Notes under the pieces: generated by a model
The model's input: only the letters and a program-made list of their open reading frames with translations
Told to the model about the DNA's origin: nothing
Databases searched by the model: none
Shown: one piece after another, positions 1-11,230 of the stretch
Layout: each line of letters begins with the position of its first letter
How positions within the stretch are numbered: the first letter of the stretch is position 1
Made by a program: the position numbers and the translations under genes
DNA from: Eucommia ulmoides
Lineage: Eukaryota; Streptophyta; Magnoliopsida; Garryales; Eucommiaceae
Direction: 5' to 3'
NCBI GenBank assembly: GCA_016647705.1
Contig: CM028333.1
Coordinates: 8,382,616 to 8,446,615, forward strand
DNA: 64,000 nt

Positions 1-134
1 GTGACTTTGTCACACCAAACAACCTTAGAGAACCAATAAAATGTCAAAAAGAAGAAACATCTTCCAAATGCATAAGTTTTCAACTCCATCATTATCCCTT
101 TTGTGTTACTTAAATTCAAACCTAATCACACCAA

Positions 135-733
135 AATCTTCAAAATAACAAATAAAACATCCCATCCAAACTAAATCTTTTGTGTTTTTATTCTATGTTT
201 CCCCTAAGTTCTCAATTAATTTCTCACCTATTTCAGTTCTTTTTATCTGTATCCTTTATGTCATTCAAATTGATTAACACTCTTACGAAAGATAAATTAT
301 TCAATATAACCCAAGCAAGAAATCATCATTACCTATTAAATATGTAGTAAAAAGAGAAAAATCAAGATTTGTAGTCTAGCGGTTACCTAGTGTGTTTTTC
401 TAGCTGAATCTCTAGGGGTCAAAACCCCTTTTCCCAACCGTTTGTACCCAAAAAAAAAATAAAAATGTCTTCAATATAACAAATAAACCATCCCATCCAA
501 ACTAATTCTTTTGTGTTTTATTCTAAGTTTCCCCTAAATTCTCAATTAGTTTCTACCCACCGATCTGTATTTCGATTTTTATATCAGTATCTTTGATATC
601 ATTCAAATTGGATAACACTCTTCTGAAAGAGAAATTATTCAGTACAACCATAGCAAGGGATCATGATTACCTATTACATATGTAGTAAAAAAAATAACCC
701 AAAAATTGTAATCTAGCGTGTTTCCCTAGTAGA
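135..733. repeat. Direct tandem duplication, about 330 bp per copy
   Basis: Two adjacent imperfect copies of one AT-rich block, about 135-463 and 464-733. Both begin with a CTTCAA(A/T)ATAACAAATAAA stretch, share the segment CATCCCATCCAAACTAA, and run in the same order through ATTCTCAATTAGTTTCT, CATTCAAATTG and ATATGTAGTAAAAA to a TCTAGCG motif. The second copy lacks part of the tRNA-like head present near 370. No coding potential is visible. A local duplication is more likely than a transposon because the copies abut. Confidence 0.7.
364..469 (+). mobile_element. Possible tRNA-derived SINE fragment
   Basis: The segment starts with TGTAGTCTAGCGGTTACC, which resembles a pol III A box, has a weak B-box-like GGGTCAAAACCCC about 40 bases on, and ends in an A-rich tail. 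No mature tRNA fold can be drawn from it. It may be an old SINE head lying inside the tandem duplication. Confidence 0.3.
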
Positions 734-740
734 ATAAATA

Positions 741-1259
741 GATCTAACTTTTTGGATTTTCATATTTATTTGTTTTTAATGTAAAATTAACACCACCTAA
801 AATCATTTGTATGAAATTTGAATTTCATTTTTATTATATTTTTCTTCTTTTTTATTATTGTTATTGTTCGGAAAATTTGATTTTTTTTGTGTATCACATG
901 TTTTTTTACTACATAGTTACGTAAACATACATGTTTGCCGTGTAGTAATGGCATGGGGACCCTATCCCTTATTTTAATATAAATATTTGTCTTAAAAAAT
1001 AAAAATATATGTATCTACACTTATTATATAAATTATAAATTAAAAAAAAAAAAAACCATAATTATGGGATAAAAATTTAGATGAGTGATCCATAACATAG
1101 TTAAATTTCTTTCCATGGAAAAAATCAATAAAATTAATTTAAAAATTTACAAGATCCGACCGCTCCTCTCCGGCTGAGTGCGACTGAGCCGAGCCATAAA
1201 GCTGGAGTTCCAAGTTACAGTCTTTCAACCACCAACTAAGCCAAGTCAAGCTGATAATG
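741..1259. other. AT-rich spacer downstream of the zinc-finger gene
   Basis: No gene or recognisable repeat is seen. The right part, next to the stop codon of the zinc-finger gene, should hold its 3' UTR because that gene is on the minus strand. I could not pick out one poly(A) signal with confidence. Confidence 0.5.
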
Positions 1260-1931
1260 TTACGGCGCGGCTGGCGCTAGACTGAGATGCAAATCCAAGC
1301 CGACTGGGTCATCAAAATTTGGCCCATCATCTCCTCTAGAAAACCTACTCAGTGAAGGCCCGTCAATCTTCCCATGACGGGCCATAATCGGCTGCGGCCC
1401 GACCGGCGTGAAGCTCGGCTCCCCTGCACCGCCGGCATACATTGACGGCCCTGCAGCTCTCCCACCGGTAGGTCCCTGCAAGGGAAACACGCAGCCGTGC
1501 GACACGTGGATGGGAGAAGCAGCGCGTGGGACGTACACCCACGACGGAGACGGTGGGCCGACCACCACCTGGCCCGACGGTGCGAGGAGGTGCGGTGGAG
1601 GGGCGAAGGCAGAGACTATGGGATTGCGCATGTACGAGACGGCGGCGTTTCGACTGGCTTGCATTTGGGCGCGCTTCAGTTGTTGCCGTTCTTTCTTGTG
1701 GGCGTTTTGGTGGCCGCCCAGCGCCTGGGAGTTGGCGAATTCCCGAAAACAGTACTGACACTCGTATTTCCGGCCTTCGGTGGCCGGAAAACTACCTGTC
1801 TCCGATGACCCAGATGGGGTCTTGGTTGATTCTACTTCTTCATCTTCCGAAACCGTGAAGCCAAAGAGTTTCAAACGTCCGTTGGTAGTGGCGCTCTCTC
1901 TTGGTTTTGTTTGGTAATCTAGTTCTGCCAT
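1260..1931 (-). CDS. Single C2H2 zinc-finger repressor, ZFP5/6/8-GIS type with EAR motif
   Basis: Single-exon gene of 223 codons. One plant C2H2 finger lies at residues 56-78 (C58, C61, H74, H78) with the plant-specific QALGGH motif, followed by a basic [11 protein letters not shown] stretch. Near the N terminus is a [12 protein letters not shown] box, shared with the ZFP5/ZFP6/ZFP8/GIS family. The C terminus carries LDLHLSL (about 212-218), an EAR repression motif. Family members act in the nucleus and link gibberellin and cytokinin signals to trichome and root-hair initiation; that role is known for the family and only inferred here. The start is supported by a TATA box about 160 bases upstream and by the conserved N-terminal box. 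The exact ortholog cannot be assigned by eye. Base composition is far more GC-rich than the flanks, as expected for a real coding exon. Confidence 0.9.
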   Translation of the reverse strand: MAELDYQTKPRESATTNGRLKLFGFTVSEDEEVESTKTPSGSSETGSFPATEGRKYECQYCFREFANSQALGGHQNAHKKERQQLKRAQMQASRNAAVSYMRNPIVSAFAPPPHLLAPSGQVVVGPPSPSWVYVPRAASPIHVSHGCVFPLQGPTGGRAAGPSMYAGGAGEPSFTPVGPQPIMARHGKIDGPSLSRFSRGDDGPNFDDPVGLDLHLSLAPAAP

Positions 1932-2068
1932 ATAAATGTGTGTGTGTGTGTGAGAGAGAGAGAGACTGATTTAGAGAGAGAAAGAGTCTGATTTTAAGAG
2001 AGAGAGGTGGGTTAGAGAGAGAGAGAGATGAGAATTGAAGAAATAGAGGAGAGAGAGGGGGTGTGTCA
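1932..2068 (-). repeat. TG/GA microsatellite-rich 5' leader of the zinc-finger gene
   Basis: Directly upstream of the start codon, the plus strand shows a TG run (about 1937-1952), then several GA runs up to about 2060. On the gene's strand these are TC- and CA-rich leader sequence. With the TATA box at 2091-2100, transcription should start near 2060-2070, so nearly the whole 5' UTR is low-complexity pyrimidine-rich repeat. Confidence 0.6.
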
Positions 2069-2090
2069 ATGGAATTGTTGCATGTGGAGG

Positions 2091-2100
2091 GTATTTATAG
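2091..2100 (-). promoter_or_regulatory. TATA box of the zinc-finger gene
   Basis: On the minus strand this reads CTATAAATAC, a good plant TATA element, about 160 bases upstream of the start codon of the C2H2 gene and facing it. Confidence 0.65.
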
Positions 2101-3609
2101 AAGTGTAAAAGTTAATTTGCATTTTGTCTTCCTCCACCATTAACTCTCATGTGAGTTTTCTTCTGATTAATTTACTAATTTACCCTAAACCCTAAAGTAG
2201 CAAAGTCTAATACCTATTGTTAGGGTTCTATTTAAGTAATTCACTATTAATTATTCTTCTTTGTTATTTAAATAACATAAAGTTGGTCCACTTATATATT
2301 GAAATATTTTTAATGCCTTTAAAAATATTAATTTTTAAATTGTTTGCTATTGTGAGGACTTCCACTCAATCCTGCTATTAAATACCAGACTAGTTTTTGG
2401 CTATGCGAATTTTAGATTAATTTACATGTGTATTTTATTTAATTGTGTTAATTTAATTTTATATTTGTTGTGTTTGAGAAAATGTTTTGTATTAGTTAAT
2501 AATTTTTTTTATGTTATTTATGTGAGTTAATTATATATTATTAAGATTGTTGAACATATTTAAGGTATTTTTTTTAATATTTATTTTGAATTAATATCAT
2601 AAATGTTTTAGTTCAACGTGTTTAAACTGATAATATTTTTAAATGTTCGATTGAATGATAAAATTTTAGTTGAATATAATTTTAATACAAAAGAAATGTG
2701 CAATTGTAAATTCATTTTTTGTATTTGTATAGTAACAAAAATATCACATGATTGCATTTCAATTATTGTTAAATGATTTTTTTTTTTAAAGAATCTATTT
2801 TTTTTTTATTTGATTTGGTCCGTCATTGTTTTCATTTTTATTTTTTATCTTCTCTTTCTTTTCTGTCTTCTACTATCTCTCTAAATAATCAACCTACATT
2901 TACACACCCTCAACAAAAAATATGATTATATAAACCTTTATAAACCCCTAGTTTTATGAATATTAGATAACAACAAATAAAAAAATATAGTTACATTAAC
3001 TTCCATACACCAAAAAATCCCAAATATAATATATAAACCCTTATACATCCATAAATAAAAATATAATTATATACATCTTTATACACCAATATACAGAAAA
3101 TACAATTATTACATTTGTGCACCCTAAATAAAAATATATTATATAAGAAAAATTATATTTTTATCTTTTTAGAAATCAACAAATATTCAATCATACCCTT
3201 AAATTTTTACATTAAACAAATAGTCTCCAAAAAAATTTAATTATTTTAAATAAGATATTATTTGAAAAAATATAAATTTCCCAGAAATTATAGCGATGTT
3301 ATTCGTTTTTTTTCTAAAGTTCATAAAAAATGGATGAATGAACTGATATGTTATTTTCAAGATAATTTTTCTTTTTGAATTTTATATTAATTTATAATAT
3401 AATATTAATGGTGCAATTAATATTAGAATATTAGAAGGGGAAGGAATTAATTTCATATTATTAGTGGAATGAGTCAACTTTGACCATTCATTTTCCATTT
3501 TAACAGAATTGAAGAGATGACTAATAGTTAACTATCATTCATTCAAAGTCATGTCTTCATTTTTTAAGTTTTATTGTATGATTTAATTTGTGAAGTACTC
3601 CAGATTAGA
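2101..3609. other. AT-rich intergenic region, upstream of the zinc-finger gene
   Basis: Apart from the telo-box-like motif this stretch is AT-rich with many short poly-T and poly-A runs. I see no ORF with a recognisable family, no RNA gene and no clear transposon ends. Confidence 0.5.
2187..2196. promoter_or_regulatory. telo-box-like motif upstream of the zinc-finger gene
   Basis: AAACCCTAAA occurs about 90 bases upstream of the TATA box. This is the plant telo-box, bound by Myb-like factors and often found in promoters of genes of dividing cells. It is a single short motif, so function is only suggested. Confidence 0.3.
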
Positions 3610-3621
3610 GTCGAATATATG

Positions 3622-3816
3622 AACCAACAAGGTGTAACTCAAATGACAAGACACTTTAAGTTAAAGCAGTTGAGGGGTTTCGGCAAGATCAGGGATTCGA
3701 GTCTGCAGAAAAGCACTTGTTAGGAGGGGCAACTACGCACTCGGAACGAGACTTGTCTTGCACCCTATGTGGTTGTAGGGACAATCGTGAATATACCAAA
3801 AAAAAAAAAAAAAAAA
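3622..3816 (+). mobile_element. tRNA-derived SINE with poly(A) tail
   Basis: The head has an A-box-like TAACTCAAATGA and a good B box GGATTCGAGTC (about 3692-3702), about 60 bases apart. The body ends in a run of about 19 A at 3797-3816. Imperfect direct repeats flank it: GTCGAATATATG at 3610-3621 and GTTGAATACATG at 3817-3828 (10 of 12 identical), a likely target-site duplication. No protein is encoded. Together, promoter boxes, A tail and flanking repeats support an old SINE insertion. Confidence 0.65.
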
Positions 3817-3828
3817 AGTTGAATACAT

Positions 3829-6800
3829 GGAAAGAGACACCTCTTACCGATCTGACTAACAACTCCTGAGTTTGCTCTCTCTCTATATATTTAATGCTAG
3901 AACTCACAAGAGAGGCATAAGAAATAACTGCTAGACTATTAGGTTTGGGTTAAGTTTTGTATATAATATATAAACGTATATTTGGGGCGATTGGATTACA
4001 ACTTCTCTCTCTAGATCTCTCTCCCTGTTTAACCGACACCATCGCCAACCCATATTTCTCTCTCCCTAATGTCCTAAAGATCCAAATGCATGCAAACATG
4101 CAACACTTTGTCTCTCTCAGAGAATGATTATGTAAGTAGCTACAGCAACAATACCTAACCTAGCTCCAATACATTCCCAATCCTATACCGTTGGATCCAA
4201 TTTCGTCACCCCCTATGGCCCACGTGTCAACATCATATCCACCCTCCGTATCTAGAACTTTTACACACGCATGTTTCACACTGGGAGATAGACGATTGCT
4301 TTCCCTTCACTTTGTTGTAGATCGGCCGTTCACTTCCGTGAACGCAAGTCAATAGGGAAAAGCTTTCATGTATATACCTAATTACACTTTGCACCCCCTA
4401 CTTTTCATTTTCTTACTTTTTACACTGAATTTTTTAACACAAACATTATAACATTGCATGGTGCTTGTCCCAATAATTTAGACAATCAAACAAAAAGAAT
4501 TCATTACAAAATTTCACACAAAATATGAGATTTTAAACTTATAAGGCATAAAAGGACAATTTAGTGCACGAAGACACTTGTTATTGTGAATTTGGAGAAA
4601 TATCAGATGTGCGCAATTTTACTCCTATATACAGAGAGACTGTTTTTAAATTTTGAATCCGAAACTTTCAGGTCATGTGTTTTTGAGAGTTTTCATTTTG
4701 GGGTGAATAATTTAAATCATTTTGATTTGGATCAAAAGTTTGAGATTTTAAACTTATAATGCATAAATGTACGGTCCAATGCATAAAGATGCTCGCTATT
4801 GTGGATTCTGGAAAGTTTCAGATGTACATAACCTTACTCCTATATATAGAGATACAGAGAGAGTATTTTAAAATTTTGAATCCGAAACTTTCAGGTCACA
4901 ACGAAACAAAACCGTTGTAACCACAACTCACCCCACATATGATGGATGTAAGTGTAAATATGGTGAGCTCAGGTGTTCGAAAAGCTTGTTAATTAAAAAG
5001 CGTCCCATAGGCTACGTGGTGATGATGAATTATTGCTTTGGATGTTTGCGTGATTGACGTTGAAATTTTGTATAGTTTTTTAATAATTCTTAAGATTTCT
5101 CCGAATCTTACTAACTACACATGAGAAAGAGAGGCTTCACTAGAAAAGTAGAAATCCATAAAAATATAATTACACAAACATAATTGGGATTAATTATGCA
5201 TTTAGCCCCTCCAAAGGAAAATTTTTCTTTCACTTTTTCCCCATAACTATTAATTTTGATTATTTAATACCCCCAATCATCACCTTCCAGTTATTTCTAT
5301 TTTTTTTTTTTTAAAGTTAAGTTAATATTTGTTTTTGTTTTTTTAAATATTTTTTCAATTTTAATTATTATAAGAAAAAAACATAAATAAAAAGGATAAT
5401 TTTTGGGAGATCCTAATAAAATCTCTCAAAGCAAATATATTTTACTTTTAGTCCCATTTTATTATATTTCATGAAACACTAAGTTCCAATTATTGTTGCA
5501 TTGTCACTCGGGAGTCACCACCGGTCATCGAAACTCCGGTCATTGTTCGTTGATTTTTTTTTTCTAGATACAATCAACTAAAAATATACTAAAATATGCT
5601 CAAAAAATGTAACTGAAAAATTCATTAAAAAAATAATTAATCTAAAAGAAATAATTACATGTAACTGAAAAATGTACTATTTTTTATAGCTAAAAATTTT
5701 TTGGTGGCTAAACTTCGGCGATTGGAGACCTAAGGTCCGACGGCGGTGGCGATAGGTGACGATGGAAGGTGGCACTGGTGGCCGACCATGCAAACCGTCT
5801 TTAGAAATATTTGATTGAAAATATAAGAAATATTTGATTGAAAATATAAGTGAATATTGACTAAAAGATGAAATATAATTAAAAAATTCATACTTAAATT
5901 ACTTTAAGGGAGAAAAAAAAAAGGTTCTTCCAAAGTCTTCAGCCTAACCCGAAACATGACCCACCTTGTCTCCTCTTTCTTGTATCTTCTTTTGATAGTT
6001 GTTGTCATCTATCCCCTCAAGTCAAAATTTCCGATACAAGAAACTTGATCCTTCATCATTTTATCATCTTTGGGCAAAAGGTTAAACTCTTTCCGACCGT
6101 TAGATTCATCCATAATTAATCATGATTACGATGATATATAAAAATTAATTAGAACAATATAGAAACTAACAGAAAAGGTTCTCATAATTTATTTATTTTT
6201 TTTTGGATCTGAAACAAAAATAAAAACGCTAATTAGATGCCATTGCAATTCGTTTTTTTTTTTTTTTTTTTTTGAGAAATAATGGTATATAGGTACTTAT
6301 TCAAAAGCAAAATCCGCTTAAGTTCATAAATAAGGAGAGGGGTTGATTTTCTTGTCAATCAAAATTTGACTCTCTAAAAAAATTCTACAATAATTAAATC
6401 TTAAATTTAGTTCTGAATGCACCAGACTGATATGGGGGAATGTGCTTTTAAGATCATCCGAAAAGGTGATTAGTCGAGGTGTGTATAAATTAGTTCCGAC
6501 GTGTAAAAAAAAAAAAAAAAAATTCTCTAATTAACATGGGTTTCTAGGGGGGGACCAGAATTGCACCAAGACTAGTCTAGATTAGGGTTTAGAAATTAAA
6601 ATCCTCGTATACGATAAACCTAACCCACAGTTTTTGGTTTCGTGTGTTGGATTCAATGGCAATGATTTTCTCTCTCCTAACTCGATTATTCTCTCTCTCT
6701 AGGAGGGATGGTTAGAAAGTTCAGGTTTGGGGCCACTTTCACCCACTTGGGGTTGGGGACTCAAGAAGTTGGTCTGACTCATAAGTGGAAAAAAATGTGT

Positions 6801-6940
6801 TGAAATGACATTTTCCAATGAGGTGTGATTGATACCTCTCTTTCTTACTTGGGTATTGTTAGATTCATTATTTTCCAACTATTTTTCTCGAATTAGTATA
6901 TAATAATTCAATTAGACATCAAGTAGAACTTCCAAATATG
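3829..6940. other. Gene-poor AT-rich region
   Basis: No gene recognised. It contains a partial tandem duplication (4527-4900), a small repeat of AAATATTTGATTGAAAATAT at about 5806-5850, poly-T near 6255, and a short GC-richer patch at 5700-5800 without an ORF. An (AC)TCTCTCT-rich stretch near 4000-4080 and 6665-6705 is low-complexity. Confidence 0.45.
4527..4900. repeat. Direct duplication, copies about 150 bp, offset 215 bp
   Basis: GAGATTTTAAACTTATAA at 4527 recurs at 4742. Both copies continue through a variable middle to TTACTCCTATATA and then TTTTGAATCCGAAACTTTCA. They differ at many positions, so the duplication is old. Neither copy is coding. Confidence 0.6.
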
Positions 6941-6949
6941 ATAGCAGAG

Positions 6950-7600
6950 CAAAAATTATAGGAATTCTGCTAAAATTTCACATATAATTTGTGAGGATTT
7001 TTAAAGTAGTCTATATATGAAAGGAGTTATTCTGTTTGACACCATATGATTTTAAGTTGAAATCTCCTAATATGGTATTAGAATTAGATTTGAAAAGTCT
7101 CATTTGTTTGTTTTCGATTGTTTGAATGTTTGTCCTGTCTTTACTGTTTTTTTATCGCATCATGTACAAAACAAGATTGCACGTGAGGGTCGGTTAGAAT
7201 CCCACATTGAATTTGTGAGGCTTTCCAAAATACTCTATACATGAAAGAAGTTATTCTACTTGACACCATATGTTATTAAGTTTGAACCTCCTAACAAATT
7301 CATCTCATCATTCTCTCCTAATATGGTATCATAGTTAAGGCTATGAGAATTCATTTCTCATCTTCACTCGTAGTCAAGTCATCCGTGCAAACCAACGATT
7401 GCACTTAAGGGCAGGTTTCTTTTCCCACATCGATAACTCTTTTGATTTATATAGTGATGATTAGAAATGTGCAATCCCCGATTTACACGTATGATTTACA
7501 ATCGTATCATAATCTCTTACAATATTCTACCTCTCAATTATTCTAATGTGATATGAGAGGTTATGGAATTCCATCTCATCATTCCCTCCTAACAAGAATA
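6950..7600 (+). mobile_element. TRIM-like or small LTR retrotransposon remnant
   Basis: Three related blocks are seen (about 6955-7080, 7193-7335, 7425-7590). The middle block has TTAGAATCCCACATTG, AATTTGTGAGG, TTCTACTTGACACCATATG and CCTCCTAACA in order. The first shares AATTTGTGAGG, ATGAAAG.AGTTATTCT and GACACCATATG. After the middle block comes ATATGGTATCATAGTT (about 7322), one base pattern away from the TGGTATCAGAGC primer site of plant LTR elements. No coding domain lies between blocks. This looks like a decayed terminal-repeat element without genes. Exact ends could not be fixed. Confidence 0.4.
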
Positions 7601-7609
7601 AGTTATACT

Positions 7610-9164
<1,555 letters not shown>

Positions 9165-9353
9165 TGGTAAAGTATGTCCGTACCAACTTACGCACACTTC
9201 GACTGATCAGCTTTTCGGGTGATCTTAAGGACACATTTTCTCACATTGGTTCGGTGCATTCAAATTTACTTCTGAAATGTTCTTCAGGAAGATCGAACTC
9301 TGGCTAAAGTGTTCTTCAGGAAAGTAAATACCTCATCTTACCAATCAGACTAA
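9165..9353 (-). mobile_element. tRNA-derived SINE family, copy 1
   Basis: Related by eye to 34111-34320, 36600-36794 and 36825-37034. Read on the minus strand, the head has an A box TAGTCTGATTGG, then a B-box-like AGAGTTCGATCTTCC, a middle around GTGATCTTAAGG-like sequence (seen on plus as GGTGATCTTAAGGACACA), and an end rich in A/T. Shared landmarks on the plus strand are GTCCG, TTACGC.CAC.TCGA, CGATCTTAAG, and AGACTAA at the far end. Confidence 0.6.
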
Positions 9354-9354
9354 A

Positions 9355-9770
9355 GTTATGTTTGATAATCAAATAAGTGTTAAAAACTGAACAAATTAAG
9401 TACTTATTTAATTAAATTTGTTTGATAATTTCAAATTAATATTACTTAATTAATTAAGTGTAAAATTTTAACTTTATGTGCCTAAAATTTTCAATCAATT
9501 GGACTAGAATTATTTTTTTTCATTTAATGGACCATTTTACTCTCATAACCCTAACTCCGTTTTTATTTTTATTTTACCCTCATCGTTTCAGATCTCACTT
9601 TTAACAAATTTTGATTTTAATAAAATAATCAATATTTTTTATTTTCAGATCTCACATTTTTATTTTCATTTAATTTTTTTCGATATTATCTTGATTTTAG
9701 TAAAAAAAATTAAATTTGAGTGATGTAATGTAAATTAAATAATTTATGATATTTTTAGTAATTAAAACCA
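9355..9770 (+). mobile_element. MITE fragment, relative of 52574-53239
   Basis: Begins with TTATGTTTGATAATCAAA and continues with ATTAAGTACTTATTTAATTAA and TTAATTAATTAAGT, matching the left end of the element at 52574. Further in, both share GACCATTTT(A/G)C and, late, ATTATCTTGATT. The right terminal repeat was not found, so this copy is truncated or decayed. Confidence 0.45.
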
Positions 9771-9780
9771 AAAAAAAAGT

Positions 9781-11229
9781 TAAATTAAACAATGTGGGTA
9801 TGACTCACTAAGTCCCCTCCATGTATTCCAAGTGACACTAACCTACTTCTAATATAAAATTAAAAAAAAGTGGAGATTGGGTGGAGTTTAAGTCATGTGA
9901 TCTCTCTCTCTCATCCACATTTTATTACATGATATTCTTAAATTAATTAGCGATCCAACACGAAGCCTAAGCTTAGATTGATTATACAGTCTATAATGTC
10001 TAGATTTTAAAAAGAGAAAATTATAGATTGAACCCTTCACGTTTACATCAATTTTCAATGCTTACAATTTTTCAAAATTTATCCTTCAAGTTTAAAATTT
10101 TCAATAAAGTGCTCCTAAAAGTTTAATGTACAGAAACGTGTTTGATAAATATATTTTTGTTCTTAAAATTTTGGAAGTAATTTGAAATTATTTTCAAAAT
10201 TTCTTAAGAATCTGAGAAACAAAAAATGTTGATTCTATTTACGCATACAAAAAATATTCCCATTGTCATCCCACCGGCCACCACCCCCTCTCCCCCGCCG
10301 GACCACCACAATCACCCCGCCGGCCACCATACATTTATAGAAAAAAATAAATGTTGTAATTAAATATTATTTTTTGTTTATGTTCTTGTAAATTAAAAGA
10401 AACAATTTCAGGATAATAGTCGTTACCAAATATATTTCTCCAAAACAGAAACAAAATTATCATCCCATCCAAGTTTATTGAAAGTAGAAACAGAAACACT
10501 AACACTAACACTAACACTAACGAAACACTACAAAATTCAGAACCATTTGAGGGCCGGTGAAGGTGTGAGATGTAAGTTGGAGAGGTGACAAGTGTAATTT
10601 ATGGGTTAGAAATAAAGTAATTGAGGACTTTGAAATAAGATAATTGGATGAATGCCCCCCCCCCGTGAACGGAGAGATTGGAGGTTGGGCGGGTCAATCA
10701 AATAAGACAAAAGAAATGTGGGGTTGGGATTGTCAATAAAGTAAAACATCCGGACGGCTACATAAACACCACATAACATGTAAAAGCAAATGCTTTAGTT
10801 GGGGGACATCTGCACATGACAATCACTTAAACGTATAATATTGTTTTTTCCTTTTTTCCTTTTTTTTTTTTTTTTAAAAAAAAAGAGATTAAATTAAATC
10901 TATTTTTTTGGCTTGCCACGTGGACAGGTGGAGAAATCCATGCTGTACACCTTAAAAGACCACATGCCACGTGTACAAGTGGAGGAGTCAAGTAACCCTC
11001 GTTTTACTTCAATTGGATTAGCTCCCTTAGGTGGAGGAGTCAACTAACTCTTTAACTTCAATTGGATTAGCTCCCTTTTGGAAGGTGATGTATCTAAAAA
11101 TTTGGATTAGCTCCCTTTTGGAAGGTGATGTATCTAAAAATTTGATTGTACGAGTAAAAATTTGAAAAAATATACTTAGATATGGACCAAATATTTTTCA
11201 ACATGAGATATACAATAAATAGACTTTGT
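9781..11229. other. AT-rich spacer with short repeats
   Basis: No gene. It includes a short AACACT repeat at about 10491-10520, a GC-rich proline-codon-like patch at 10268-10330 (CCGGCCACCA repeated) with no long ORF, a CCCCCCCC run near 10659, GCCACGTG G-box-like motifs near 10915 and 10967, and a 40-bp tandem duplication at 11062-11141. Confidence 0.45.
11062..11141. repeat. Perfect 40-bp tandem duplication
   Basis: The unit starting TTGGATTAGCTCCCTTTTGG and ending GTATCTAAAAAT occurs twice in a row. A third partial copy of its first part (AATTGGATTAGCTCCCTTAG) lies upstream at about 11011. Confidence 0.85.
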
Positions 11230-11230
11230 C

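Noticed and set aside
364-440. Possible tRNA gene
   Set aside because: Only an A-box-like head is present; no cloverleaf or anticodon arm can be drawn, and an A tail follows.
1363-1858. Several frames on both strands overlapping the zinc-finger gene
   Set aside because: They lack any family motif; the GC-rich coding exon keeps other frames open by chance.
10491-10520. Telomere-like short repeat
   Set aside because: The unit is AACACT, not the plant telomere repeat, and there are only about five copies.
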